Shown: positions 52,232 to 63,223, numbered from the stretch's first letter. The stretch: 64,000 nucleotides of DNA from Pseudomonas sp. Irchel 3H7 (GCF_900187605.1 NZ_FYEA01000005.1:1-64000), one strand, 5' to 3'. The notes: generated by a model not told the origin, from the sequence alone. Numbers and translations: made by a program.

Positions 52232-52252
52232 AGCCCGGCTCTCAGCCGGGCT
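52232..52252 (+). terminator. rpsU-dnaG intergenic hairpin terminator
   Basis: AGCCCGGCT and AGCCGGGCT form a perfect 9-bp stem with loop CTC, 32 bp past rpsU. In E. coli a terminator at the same place lowers dnaG expression relative to rpsU; the following bases here (AATGGCATTTG) lack a proper T-run, so it is probably partial. Confidence 0.6.
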
Positions 52253-52684
52253 AATGGCATTTGCGTAAAACGCTTGATGCTTCACCGTCGAAGCCGCACA
52301 CGCGACCGAGACAAATCTGCTTCACGCGTCAGACCTGGCTCTTTTGCCAGCGGTGCACGTCTTTTCTGACGAGCCTTTCAAGGCTACTGACGAGCACACC
52401 CACTGATTCCTCTCACGACGATCAGCCCAAGGCACCTGCATGCGTGCCCGCTTTATTGAGCTATCCGAGGCCCTTAACCGGCCGTCAGCGGATTCAGCGC
52501 AACACTTTCAAATAGTCGAAGGCTGATGAGTACTAACGTCAGTGGATTTTCGGCAGATACAATTCCCGACAGCGATTACGCAGACGACACCGGTCGAGCC
52601 GCATATTTTGCGCGCTTCAAACAATGACCCGCGTCCGCCAGCCTTACGCATCGGACTTTTTACAGCGCAGACGACGAGAACGCC
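52253..52684 (+). other. Long rpsU-dnaG intergenic region with chained short frames
   Basis: No gene of normal size is visible here. In P. aeruginosa a yqeY-type gene occupies this place; I see no trace of it. On the plus strand there is a 28-codon frame (52440-52526, AAGG 7 bp upstream) whose TGA overlaps the ATG of a 33-codon frame (52526-52627), whose TGA in turn overlaps another ATG running out of frame into dnaG. These may be chance frames or leader peptides. Confidence 0.35.
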
Positions 52685-54649
52685 ATGGCCGGGCTGATTC
52701 CCCAGAGCTTCATTGACGACCTGCTGAACCGCACCGACATTGTCGACGTGGTCAGTTCGCGCGTGCAATTGAAGAAGGCCGGCAAGAACTACACCGCCTG
52801 TTGCCCGTTCCACAAAGAGAAAACCCCGTCTTTCAGCGTCAGCCCCGACAAGCAGTTCTACTATTGCTTCGGCTGCGGTGCCGGCGGTAACGCCCTCGGC
52901 TTTCTCATGGATCACGACAACCTGGATTTCCCCCAGGCCGTTGAAGATCTGGCGAAAGCCGCCGGCATGGAAATCCCCCGCGAAGAAAGCGGTCGCCCGC
53001 ACAAACCGCGCCAGCCGACCGATTCGCCGTTGTATCCGCTGCTCAGCGCTGCCGCCGATTTTTATCGTCAGGCGCTCAAGAGTCATCCTTCGCGCAAAGC
53101 CGCAGTGGATTACCTCAAGGGCCGCGGACTGACTGGCGAGATCGCCCGGGATTTCGGGCTCGGCTTTGCGCCGCCCGGCTGGGACAACCTGTTCAAGCAC
53201 TTGAGCAGCGACACCCTGCAGCAGAAGGCCATGATCGACGCCGGCCTGCTGATCGAGAACGCTGAAACCGGCAAACGCTATGACCGCTTCCGCGATCGCG
53301 TGATGTTCCCGATCCGCGATACCCGTGGGCGCATCATCGCTTTCGGCGGCCGCGTACTCGGCGACGACAAGCCGAAATACCTGAACTCACCGGAAACCCC
53401 GGTTTTCCATAAAGGCCAGGAACTCTACGGCCTCTATGAAGCACGCAAGAACAACCGCAACCTCGACGAAATCATCGTCGTCGAAGGCTATATGGACGTC
53501 ATTGCTCTCGCCCAGCAGGGGTTGAAAAATGCCGTCGCGACGCTGGGCACTGCGACCAGCGAAGAACACTTGAAGCGCCTGTTCCGGGTAGTGCCGAACG
53601 TACTCTTCTGCTTCGACGGTGACCAAGCCGGCCGCAACGCTGCGTGGCGCGCCTTGGAAGCAACGCTATCGAGCCTGCAAGACGGGCGCCGGGCGCGCTT
53701 TTTGTTTCTGCCCGAAGGCGAAGACCCGGACACCCTGGTGCGCGCCGAAGGCACTGACGCGTTCAAGGCACGGATCAATCAGCATGCTCAACCGCTGGCG
53801 GACTATTTTTTCCAGCAACTGACTGAAGAAGCCGATCCGCGTTCGCTCGAAGGCAAGGCCCATATGGCCACCCTTGCCGCACCGTTGATCGACAAAGTGC
53901 CGGGCGCCAACCTGCGCATCCTGATGCGTCAACGCCTGACCGAAATTACCGGCCTGAGCAGTGAAACCGTCAGCCAACTCGCACAAAGTGCGCCGCAGGA
54001 AGCGCCGCCCGCCTACGATCCGGGCATCGATTACGACGCAATGCCGGACTACAGCGACTACCATCAGCCGCAGGCACAGGACATGTATGTGCCGCAGCAG
54101 GAGTGGACGCCGAAGAAACCCGGCGCTGGCGGCAAAAAGTGGGACAAGAAGCCCTGGGACAAAAACGGCAAGCGTGGCGGTGATCGCGATCAGCAACGCC
54201 CGCGCACGCCGATTGGCGTCGAGTCGCCGACCCTGACCGCCCTGCGCACACTGCTCCATCACCCGCAATTGGCCGAGCGCGTCGAAGATGCCGGGCACAT
54301 AGCGGACGAGAATCAGACCAACGCCCAGTTACTTGTGGCGCTGCTCGAAGCTGTACAGAAGAATCCCAAGCTAAACTCATTTCAGTTGATCGCGCGATGG
54401 CACGGCACTGAACAGGGACGCTTGCTCAAGGCACTGGCAGAAAAGGAATGGCTGATTGACGGAGATAACCTTGAACAACAGTTTTTCGACACCATTACTA
54501 GCTTGTCAGCCCGCCAACGCGAGCGAAATCTGGAACAGTTGCTCAGGAAAGCGCGTCAAAGCGAACTGAGCGTTGAAGAGAAAAATCAACTGCGCGACCT
54601 TTTAAGTCGCAATGTTTCCGCATCAAACCCGACCTCAACTGGCGCGTGA
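52685..54649 (+). CDS. dnaG: DNA primase
   Basis: Synthesises RNA primers at the replication fork. The 654-residue protein has the N-terminal zinc-binding domain (CPFHKEKTPSFSVSP ... YYCFGC, about 40-65), the TOPRIM core (VVEGYMDVIALAQ, FDGDQAGRNAA) and a C-terminal DnaB-interaction domain (about 515-650), preceded by a charged, Gly/Lys-rich linker (about 475-505). Start 52685 is ATG. Confidence 0.97.
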   Translation: MAGLIPQSFIDDLLNRTDIVDVVSSRVQLKKAGKNYTACCPFHKEKTPSFSVSPDKQFYYCFGCGAGGNALGFLMDHDNLDFPQAVEDLAKAAGMEIPREESGRPHKPRQPTDSPLYPLLSAAADFYRQALKSHPSRKAAVDYLKGRGLTGEIARDFGLGFAPPGWDNLFKHLSSDTLQQKAMIDAGLLIENAETGKRYDRFRDRVMFPIRDTRGRIIAFGGRVLGDDKPKYLNSPETPVFHKGQELYGLYEARKNNRNLDEIIVVEGYMDVIALAQQGLKNAVATLGTATSEEHLKRLFRVVPNVLFCFDGDQAGRNAAWRALEATLSSLQDGRRARFLFLPEGEDPDTLVRAEGTDAFKARINQHAQPLADYFFQQLTEEADPRSLEGKAHMATLAAPLIDKVPGANLRILMRQRLTEITGLSSETVSQLAQSAPQEAPPAYDPGIDYDAMPDYSDYHQPQAQDMYVPQQEWTPKKPGAGGKKWDKKPWDKNGKRGGDRDQQRPRTPIGVESPTLTALRTLLHHPQLAERVEDAGHIADENQTNAQLLVALLEAVQKNPKLNSFQLIARWHGTEQGRLLKALAEKEWLIDGDNLEQQFFDTITSLSARQRERNLEQLLRKARQSELSVEEKNQLRDLLSRNVSASNPTSTGA

Positions 54650-54663
54650 GGTCATAGCTCAGG

Positions 54664-54669
54664 TATAAT
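54664..54669 (+). promoter_or_regulatory. Candidate internal -10 for rpoD
   Basis: A perfect TATAAT lies in the 67-bp gap between dnaG and rpoD, 47 bp before the rpoD ATG. No good -35 is present at 16-18 bp, so it may depend on an activator or be used weakly; internal rpoD promoters are known in other bacteria. Confidence 0.35.
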
Positions 54670-54716
54670 CCTCGGCTTGTTTTTTGCCCGCCAAGACCTT
54701 CAGTGGATAGGGTGTT

Positions 54717-56561
<1,845 letters not shown>

Positions 56562-56568
56562 TACCAGA

Positions 56569-56597
56569 ACCCCCGGCCCAGGCCGGGGGTTTTGTTT
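56569..56597 (+). terminator. Rho-independent terminator after rpoD
   Basis: Ten-bp stem ACCCCCGGCC/GGCCGGGGGT with a minimal loop, followed by TTTTGTTT, 8 bp past the rpoD stop. Confidence 0.9.
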
Positions 56598-56687
56598 ATA
56601 TGGCAGATTAAATCCTTCGCAACGCCCCTCCCCCGCATACCCCGTCTACACTCGAAACAATCATCCCCGAGCCATAACGAGAGCGTT

Positions 56688-59600
56688 ATGCCCAGATTGG
56701 CGTCCGTGCTTTTTTTGCTGTCACTGATGATCTGGACCGCAACGGCTGACGCGCTGACTCTGACCGATGAAGAACGTAGCTGGCTGGCGGCTCACCCGGA
56801 CTTGCGCCTGGGTGTCGATGCGTCGTGGCCGCCCTTTGAATTTCGCGATGACCAGAACCGTTATCAGGGCCTGGCGGCGGACTATATCGACGTGATTCGC
56901 CAACGCTTGGCGATCAAATTGACGCCCATCGAACCGGTGAGCTGGACGGTGGTGCTCGAACAGGTCAAATCGGGCAAGATCGACCTCCTGCCCGGCATCA
57001 TGTCCACCCCGGAGCGCCAGACCTACCTGTCGTTCACCCGCCCTTATCTTGATTTCCCGATTGTCATCCTTGCCCATATCGGCGGCGCGCAACCACGCAA
57101 GCTCGACGACCTGTACGGTTTGAAGATCGCCGTAGTGGAGAACTACGCGCCCCACGAACTGCTGCGCACTCACCACCCCGATCTGAATCTGGTCGCCATG
57201 CCCAATGTCAGCTCGGCATTGCAGGCGCTGGCGACCGACGAAGTGGACGCCGTTGTCGGTGACCTCGCGTCCAGCGTCTGGAGCCTGCGCCAGCTCAAGC
57301 TCGACGGCCTGTACGTCAGCGGCGAAACCCCATATCGCTACCAACTGGCGATGGCCGTACCCCGCGACAACAAGGTATTGGTGGGGATTCTCGACAAAGT
57401 CCTCGCGGACATGAGCCCTGATGAAATCAGCAGCATTCAGGAGCATTGGGTCGGCAACGTCCTTGATCATCGGACATTCTGGTCGGACCTGCTGATCTAC
57501 GGCTTGCCCGGGCTGTTGCTGCTGGTGACGATCCTCGCCGTGGTGATCCGCATCAACCGACGCCTGAGCTCGGAAATCGCCCGACGCATCGACCTCGAAC
57601 AGGAACTGCGCAGCAGCGAGTATCACTACCGCGGCCTGGTCGAGAGCCTGTCGGCCATCGCCTGGGAAGCGCGGATGAGCGACTTCACCTACAGCTATGT
57701 CTCGCCCCACGCCGAAGACTTGCTCGGCTATCCACAATCGCACTGGCTGATCCCCGGTTTCTGGCACAACATCATTCACCCGGCCGATCTGACCCGTACG
57801 CAGAGTTACTGCAAAGAAGCACTGCGCGAGGGTCGCGATCACATCGTCGATTATCGCGTGATCACCGCGGATGGCCGCTGTTTGTGGGTACGCGACATCG
57901 TCAGTCTGATCGAACATGGTCACGAGCCGGTGATGCGTGGTTTGATGATCGACATCAGCGAAATCAAGCGCACAGAAGAGGCGCTGCGGCTCTCGGAGCA
58001 AAAATTCGCTTCGGTCTTCCAGCAGTGCCCGGACATCCTGGTCATTGCACGGCTGTCCGATGGTTGCCTGCTGGAGGTCAATGAGGCATTTGAAGAACAG
58101 ATCGGGCTGAAAGCCGAGGAAGTGCTTGGGCAAACGGCCACCGACCTGAATATCTGGGGAATTCCCGGCGTCGGTCCGGGACTGCTGCAACGTTTGCAGG
58201 CGGGCAGTATTCGCAATCTGGAGATGCCTTTTCGCCGCAACAACGGCCAACTGTTCACTGGTCTGATTTCCGCCGAACCCTTCGATCTGGACACAACGCC
58301 AGCCCTGGTCGTCGTCGTGCGTGATATCACTCAGCTCAAGGAAACCCAGCAGCAACTGCAAACCTCCGAAGAGAAGTTCGCCAAAGCCTTCCATGCCTCG
58401 CCGGATGGTTTGTTGTTGTCACGCCAGAGCGATGGCCTGCTGCTGGAGGTCAACGAAGGTTTCAGCCGCATCACCGGTTTCAATAGCGCCATGTCGGTGG
58501 ATCGCTCGGCGCTGGATTTGGGCATCTGGGTGAACCTCAACGAGCGCAAACAGATGCTCGACCTGTTGCATCGCGATGGCTTCGTGCGTGACTTCACCTG
58601 CCATATCCGGCGCAGTGACGGGCAGATTCGCCTCTGCGAAGTGTCCAGCCGTCCGCTGCCGATCGGTGAAGAAGACTGCATGCTGACCATCGCCCGCGAC
58701 ATCACCGAGCGCCATCTGATGCAGGAAAAACTGCAACAGGCCGCCACCGTGTTCGAAAGCACCGCCGAGGGCGTGCTGATCACCGACACCCAACAGCACA
58801 TCAGCGCAGTCAACCGCGCCTTCACCGAAATCACCGGCTACAGCGAAAGCGAAGCGCTCGGGCATACACCGCGCCTGCTTGCCTCCGGCCTGCACGACAG
58901 CGCGTTCTACGCGGCAATGTGGCACCAATTGACCGACGAAGGACACTGGCAAGGCGAGATCTCCAACCGGCGCAAGAACGGCGAGTTGTACCCGAGCTGG
59001 CTGACCATCAGTGCCGTACGCAATCGCGACAAGTTCATTACTCACTTTGTCGCGGTGTTTGCCGACATTTCCAGCCTCAAGCATGCACAAGCCAAGCTCG
59101 ACTATCAGGCGCACCACGACCCACTTACCGGTCTGCCGAACCGCACGCTGTTCGAAAACCGTTTGTTGATGGCGTTGAACAGTCAGCAGGAAAACGGCGG
59201 ACAGGGTGCCGTGCTGTTTCTCGATCTCGACCGTTTCAAACATATCAACGACAGCCTCGGCCATCCGGTCGGCGACCTGCTGCTCAAGGGCATCGCCGTG
59301 CGCCTGAAAGAGCAACTGCGCGACATCGATACCGTGGCGCGCCTGGGCGGCGACGAATTCATCATTCTGTTACCCGGCCTGCAACAGGCCAGCGACGCGG
59401 ATAACATCGCCACCAAACTGCTCAACTGCTTCGGTGCACCGTTCCAGGCGGGCGAGCATGAGTTTTTCATCAGCGCCAGCATCGGCACCAGTCTCTATCC
59501 TCGGGACGGCAACGACGTCGCCACACTGGTGAAAAACGCCGACGCGGCGATGTACCGCTCCAAGGCCAAGGGCCGCAATCGTGTCGAAAGCTACACCCGC

Positions 59601-60434
59601 GACCTCACGGCCCAGGCCAGCGAGCGCATAGCGCTGGAACACGAATTGCGCCGCGCCATTGAGCGTGACGAACTGTTCCTCTACTACCAACCGAAAATAA
59701 GCCTCGATGACCATCGTCTGGTCGGTGCCGAAGCGTTGATCCGTTGGCGTCACCCGACTTTCGGCGAAGTACCGCCAGAGCACTTCATTCCGCTGGCCGA
59801 AGAAAACGGCATGATCCTGCAGATCGGTGATTGGGTGCTCGAGACCGCGTGCCGGCAAATGTTCGAATGGAATCAGATCTACGACAGCCTCGGCCCGCTG
59901 TCGGTGAACCTCGCCGGCGCACAGCTGCGTCAGCCGAATCTGCTCGGACGCATCGAACAACTGCTCAAGGACAACCGCCTCCAGCCAGACTTACTGCAAC
60001 TGGAAATTACCGAGAATTTCATCATGAGTCAGGCCGAAGAGGCGCTGGCGGTGTTGCACCAGCTCAAACACCTCGGCGTGCAACTGGCGATCGATGACTT
60101 TGGCACCGGATATTCTTCGCTCAGTTACCTCAAACGCCTGCCGCTGGACATCCTCAAGATCGACCAGTCATTCGTTCGCGGACTGCCCGACGACCCCCAC
60201 GATGCGGCGATTGTCCGGGCCATCATCGCACTCGGGCGGAGCATGCAATTCACGGTCATCGCCGAGGGCGTGGAAACCCAGGCACAACAACAATTTCTCG
60301 CCGCCGAAGGCTGCGAACAGATCCAGGGCTACATCGTCAGCCTGCCGCTACCACCGGAAGAATTCGCGGCAACGTTTCTTCGTGTAACCGTATCGGATTA
60401 TTCGGATAGCACAGCCGAGAAACCGTCGCTATAA
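56688..60434 (+). CDS. rmcA: Membrane-bound GGDEF-EAL c-di-GMP regulator with solute-binding and PAS domains (RmcA-like)
   Basis: Large sensor/effector of c-di-GMP turnover, 1248 residues. In order: signal peptide (about 1-22), periplasmic type-3 solute-binding domain (about 25-255), transmembrane helix (about 270-292), four PAS/PAC domains (about 310-835), GGDEF domain with an intact GGDEF motif (LGGDEFIILLPG), and EAL domain with EALIRW, LEITENF, DDFGTGYSSL and IAEGVET all intact. Both activities could therefore be present. Start 56688 (GAGAG upstream) gives a proper signal peptide. The same gene follows rpoD in P. aeruginosa (PA0575, RmcA), where it senses redox state, phenazines and arginine and mainly degrades c-di-GMP. 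Confidence 0.9.
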   Translation: MPRLASVLFLLSLMIWTATADALTLTDEERSWLAAHPDLRLGVDASWPPFEFRDDQNRYQGLAADYIDVIRQRLAIKLTPIEPVSWTVVLEQVKSGKIDLLPGIMSTPERQTYLSFTRPYLDFPIVILAHIGGAQPRKLDDLYGLKIAVVENYAPHELLRTHHPDLNLVAMPNVSSALQALATDEVDAVVGDLASSVWSLRQLKLDGLYVSGETPYRYQLAMAVPRDNKVLVGILDKVLADMSPDEISSIQEHWVGNVLDHRTFWSDLLIYGLPGLLLLVTILAVVIRINRRLSSEIARRIDLEQELRSSEYHYRGLVESLSAIAWEARMSDFTYSYVSPHAEDLLGYPQSHWLIPGFWHNIIHPADLTRTQSYCKEALREGRDHIVDYRVITADGRCLWVRDIVSLIEHGHEPVMRGLMIDISEIKRTEEALRLSEQKFASVFQQCPDILVIARLSDGCLLEVNEAFEEQIGLKAEEVLGQTATDLNIWGIPGVGPGLLQRLQAGSIRNLEMPFRRNNGQLFTGLISAEPFDLDTTPALVVVVRDITQLKETQQQLQTSEEKFAKAFHASPDGLLLSRQSDGLLLEVNEGFSRITGFNSAMSVDRSALDLGIWVNLNERKQMLDLLHRDGFVRDFTCHIRRSDGQIRLCEVSSRPLPIGEEDCMLTIARDITERHLMQEKLQQAATVFESTAEGVLITDTQQHISAVNRAFTEITGYSESEALGHTPRLLASGLHDSAFYAAMWHQLTDEGHWQGEISNRRKNGELYPSWLTISAVRNRDKFITHFVAVFADISSLKHAQAKLDYQAHHDPLTGLPNRTLFENRLLMALNSQQENGGQGAVLFLDLDRFKHINDSLGHPVGDLLLKGIAVRLKEQLRDIDTVARLGGDEFIILLPGLQQASDADNIATKLLNCFGAPFQAGEHEFFISASIGTSLYPRDGNDVATLVKNADAAMYRSKAKGRNRVESYTRDLTAQASERIALEHELRRAIERDELFLYYQPKISLDDHRLVGAEALIRWRHPTFGEVPPEHFIPLAEENGMILQIGDWVLETACRQMFEWNQIYDSLGPLSVNLAGAQLRQPNLLGRIEQLLKDNRLQPDLLQLEITENFIMSQAEEALAVLHQLKHLGVQLAIDDFGTGYSSLSYLKRLPLDILKIDQSFVRGLPDDPHDAAIVRAIIALGRSMQFTVIAEGVETQAQQQFLAAEGCEQIQGYIVSLPLPPEEFAATFLRVTVSDYSDSTAEKPSL

Positions 60435-60435
60435 T
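60430..60435 (+). promoter_or_regulatory. -10 element of the tRNA gene, inside the rmcA stop region
   Basis: TATAAT covers the final codons of rmcA (its TAA is 60432-60434) and lies 15 bp before the tRNA, right for a tRNA transcript with a very short 5' leader. The -35 is poor. Confidence 0.5.
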
Positions 60436-60449
60436 CCGCGACCTACTGA

Positions 60450-60526
60450 GGGCCTATAGCTCAGTTGGTTAGAGCAGAGGACTCATAATCCTTTGGTCCA
60501 CGGTTCAAGTCCGTGTGGGCCCACCA
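60450..60526 (+). tRNA. tRNA with CAU anticodon, probably tRNA-Ile2 (lysidine-modified)
   Basis: A 77-nt cloverleaf with encoded CCA: acceptor GGGCCTA/TGGGCCC, D-arm AGCTCAGTTGGTTAGAGC, anticodon loop CTCATAA and T-arm GGTTCAAGTCC. The anticodon as written is CAU, so simple tools call it Met. The variable and T-arm sequence (TTTGGTC, GGTTCAAGTCC) resembles E. coli ileX rather than elongator Met, so it more likely reads AUA after TilS converts C34 to lysidine. Confidence 0.9.
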
Positions 60527-60531
60527 AACCT

Positions 60532-60562
60532 GAAAGCCGCGCAAATGCGCGGCTTTCGCGTT
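60532..60562 (+). terminator. Terminator after the tRNA
   Basis: Stem GAAAGCCGCGC/GCGCGGCTTTC around AAAT, 5 bp past the tRNA, followed by GCGTTTC. Confidence 0.75.
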
Positions 60563-60757
60563 TCTGGCGCGAGAGCGGGCCAAGTGTCGAAGCAAAACGG
60601 CATCCGCTTCACTCAACACCCGCCGCAACGTTGCAATTTTTTGAAATCGATTGCCGTATGGCAAATGGCAGTTTCCGCGCTTCGCCCTTGCGTCAAAGAT
60701 GCGTTACTTTCAAACTGCCAACACAGGATGTCTAGCCAGTTCGAAGGACGAAATCAG

Positions 60758-61807
60758 GTGCATAAACTTACCTCGCTACAAGCTGCTAGAGGCCTGGCGG
60801 CTCTTCTGGTTGTTGCGTTCCATTCTATTTTTATCAATACAAAATACCTACAGAGTGAGTTGATCATTCCCGAGCTGTTTGTATTCGGACAAACAGGCGT
60901 CGACCTGTTCTTCGCACTCAGTGGCTTCGTAATGATCATCGCCTTTCGCAAAAAATTTGGGCTGCGCGGCGAGACATTAAACTTTCTCAAGGGCCGCTTT
61001 CTTCGAATCTACCCGACCTACTGGGTTTATTTTCTGGCAGTCCTATTGGTCTTCATCATCAGGCCAGAACTGGTAAACAACTCTCAGAGCGGCCATTCAA
61101 ATATCCTTTCGTCCTTTCTATTACTACCTGAAGAGTCAGCTCCCCTGGTGATGGTTGCGTGGTCACTCACGCATGAAATATGGTTTTACCTGGTCTTCGC
61201 CTTAATATTGAAGCTGCCAGTACAGTACGTTTCGGCTGCCTTGCTCGTGTGGTTGCTTGCAATTATCACCCACGAATTTTCAATCGAATTCATACTCGGC
61301 GCGCTGTCGGGCGTCGCTTATCTGAAGCTTGCGCAACGCGGCCTGAAAAGGATACCCCCCGTGTTACTCGCAGCGGTGGGGATGAGCAGTCTGCTCTACG
61401 CGTTTTTCGATAAAACAGTGGGCAATGCTGATGTTATTCAGGCGATATCACTGAAAAGGGCATTCCTGGTCGGCGGTGGTTACGCTCTATTGTTATTGGC
61501 TTGTGCCTTGCAAGAAGTCATAAGCAAAAAACACGCTCCCCGCCTGCTAGCATTTATCGGCGACATTTCCTATTCAATGTATCTGTCGCACATCCTCACA
61601 TTAAGTGTCTGCGGTCGTATTTGGAGCATGCTCGGTTACTCCAACGGTGGGCTGTGGAGCGCCATACTTTTCTGGACCATTTCTTATAGTGCGGTCATTC
61701 TCGTTTCATTCATCAGTTACCAACTTGTCGAGCGCCGCGTAATGCAGGTATCTCGTCGAGCCAGAAGGCCTTTGCCACGATCACTAGAAAACGCAAATAC
61801 CCTCTGA
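60758..61807 (+). CDS. Acyltransferase 3 family membrane protein
   Basis: An integral membrane acyltransferase of about 350 residues that would acylate an exported sugar or surface glycan. It opens with LTSLQAARGLAALLVVAFH (the His is catalytic in the family), followed by FFALSGFVMI, an R-rich RFLRIYPTYW loop and about ten hydrophobic segments. Start: GTG 60758 with AGGA 9 bp upstream; an in-frame ATG at 60728 lacks a ribosome-binding site. The DNA is visibly richer in A+T and uses more TTA/ATA-type codons than its neighbours. It directly follows a tRNA gene and is absent from the usual core order, suggesting horizontal gain. Substrate unknown. Confidence 0.8.
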   Translation: MHKLTSLQAARGLAALLVVAFHSIFINTKYLQSELIIPELFVFGQTGVDLFFALSGFVMIIAFRKKFGLRGETLNFLKGRFLRIYPTYWVYFLAVLLVFIIRPELVNNSQSGHSNILSSFLLLPEESAPLVMVAWSLTHEIWFYLVFALILKLPVQYVSAALLVWLLAIITHEFSIEFILGALSGVAYLKLAQRGLKRIPPVLLAAVGMSSLLYAFFDKTVGNADVIQAISLKRAFLVGGGYALLLLACALQEVISKKHAPRLLAFIGDISYSMYLSHILTLSVCGRIWSMLGYSNGGLWSAILFWTISYSAVILVSFISYQLVERRVMQVSRRARRPLPRSLENANTL

Positions 61808-61983
61808 AGAGTGCAGATGGCAAACGCCTTGTATCCAGAAAACTGCATAGATCTATTTCAGGGCTGAGTGTGCCATCGCTTTTCACAGTGCCTCAACGGT
61901 AAATCAACCATTAACCATTTCGTTACTTCATTAAAGGGGCCACACAGCAGTGGCGCATCTGATGATCCGAAAAGGGAGTTCTC

Positions 61984-63078
61984 ATGGTTGATGTCACTCG
62001 ACGCTCATTCGTTGGATTTGCCGCGACGCTGCCACTGCTGGCGCACAATCCTTGGGCTCAGGCTCAAATTGAAACAGCCTCTGTAGCGGCAACTTCTGAC
62101 GAGGTGCTGATCAACTTCAACGAAAGCCCTTGGGGACCCTCGACGGCTGCTCGACAAGCGATGCAGGAAGGTATCGCCCTGTCGGGACGTTATCCCTACA
62201 AGATCCAGTACCGGCTCAATGCACTGTTTGCCCGCCAGCAAGGCATTCCCGAAGATTTCGTGCAGACCTACAGCGGCTCCAAGCAGGCCCTGCAGCACGC
62301 CGTGCATGCCTTCACGCAACAGGGAAGTCTGGTGGTTGCCGCACCGTCCTATGAAGATCCCGTCCAGGCTGCGCGCGGTAGAAATGTCGCTGTCCACGAA
62401 GTACCGCTGAACGCTGAGCATGCTCACGACCTGCCGCGCATGCTGGCTGCCGATCATCAGCCGGGGTTGATCTACATCTGCAATCCGAATAATCCGACCG
62501 GCACCCTCACTGCCCGCAGCGATATTGAACGCGCGTTGAAGGACAAACCCAAAGGCTCGATTCTGTTGGTGGATGAGGCTTACATCGATTTCTCGCAGGC
62601 CATCACCTGCATCCCACTGGTCAAGGATCACCCCGACCTGCTGGTGCTGCGTACCTTTTCGAAAATCTACGGCATGGCGGGTGCAAGGCTCGGCATCGCA
62701 GTAGGTAACCCTGCGCTGTTGGAACAATTGGAAGTGTTCGGCAACTACAACGTCCCGGCCGCTTCGTCTTTGCTGGGAGCAATCGCCAGCCTTGAGGACG
62801 CTTCGTTGCTGGCGCAAAGGAAACAGAACAACACGCGTCTGCGAGAGGAAACCATCGCCTGGCTGAGTGCGCGAGGCTTTCGTTGCACAGCGTCCCAGGC
62901 CAATTGCTTCATGATTGATGTCAGACGCCCTGCGGCTGCCGTGGTAAAGGCATTGGCCGAGCGCCACGTTCATGTCGGTCGCGTATGGAAAGAATGGCCG
63001 ACCTGGGTTCGAGTGAGTGTCGGCACGGACGATGACATGCGCCGATTCCGGGAGGCATTTGCCAAGGTACTGGCGTAA
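61984..63078 (+). CDS. HisC-like PLP-dependent aminotransferase with a Tat signal peptide
   Basis: A 364-residue fold-type I aminotransferase of the histidinol-phosphate aminotransferase cluster: LINFNESPWGPS, the NPNNPTG motif and the PLP lysine in RTFSKIYGMAGARLG. Unlike cytoplasmic HisC it begins with MVDVTRRSFVGFAATLPLLA, a twin-arginine signal (TRRSFVGF plus hydrophobic stretch and a likely cleavage near AQAQ), so it should be folded with PLP in the cytoplasm and exported to the periplasm. GGGAG precedes the ATG. Its substrate and pathway are unknown; biosynthetic histidine synthesis is unlikely given the location. Confidence 0.85.
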   Translation: MVDVTRRSFVGFAATLPLLAHNPWAQAQIETASVAATSDEVLINFNESPWGPSTAARQAMQEGIALSGRYPYKIQYRLNALFARQQGIPEDFVQTYSGSKQALQHAVHAFTQQGSLVVAAPSYEDPVQAARGRNVAVHEVPLNAEHAHDLPRMLAADHQPGLIYICNPNNPTGTLTARSDIERALKDKPKGSILLVDEAYIDFSQAITCIPLVKDHPDLLVLRTFSKIYGMAGARLGIAVGNPALLEQLEVFGNYNVPAASSLLGAIASLEDASLLAQRKQNNTRLREETIAWLSARGFRCTASQANCFMIDVRRPAAAVVKALAERHVHVGRVWKEWPTWVRVSVGTDDDMRRFREAFAKVLA

Positions 63079-63223
63079 GAAACACGGGCTCGAATCAACG
63101 GTCAGGTTTCAGCAGGACAATAGCGTCGACATGCGGATGAAACCCAATCATCGCCTGCAAGCGTCCCGGCAATTGAGCCTGTAACATGCGCCAACCACCG
63201 ATCCGCGCCAATGGAGCCGCCCC

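Noticed and set aside
52261..52515. 84-codon frame (TTG start) between rpsU and dnaG
   Set aside because: No ribosome-binding site, low-complexity Ser/Pro/Arg composition and no resemblance to YqeY or any other family I know.
60758..61807. Integrative element at the tRNA
   Set aside because: I looked for a repeated tRNA 3' end, an integrase or transposase and found none; only the single atypical gene can be supported.
61868..62086. 72-codon frame upstream of and overlapping the Tat aminotransferase
   Set aside because: GTG start with no ribosome-binding site, and it overlaps the start of a well-supported gene in another frame.
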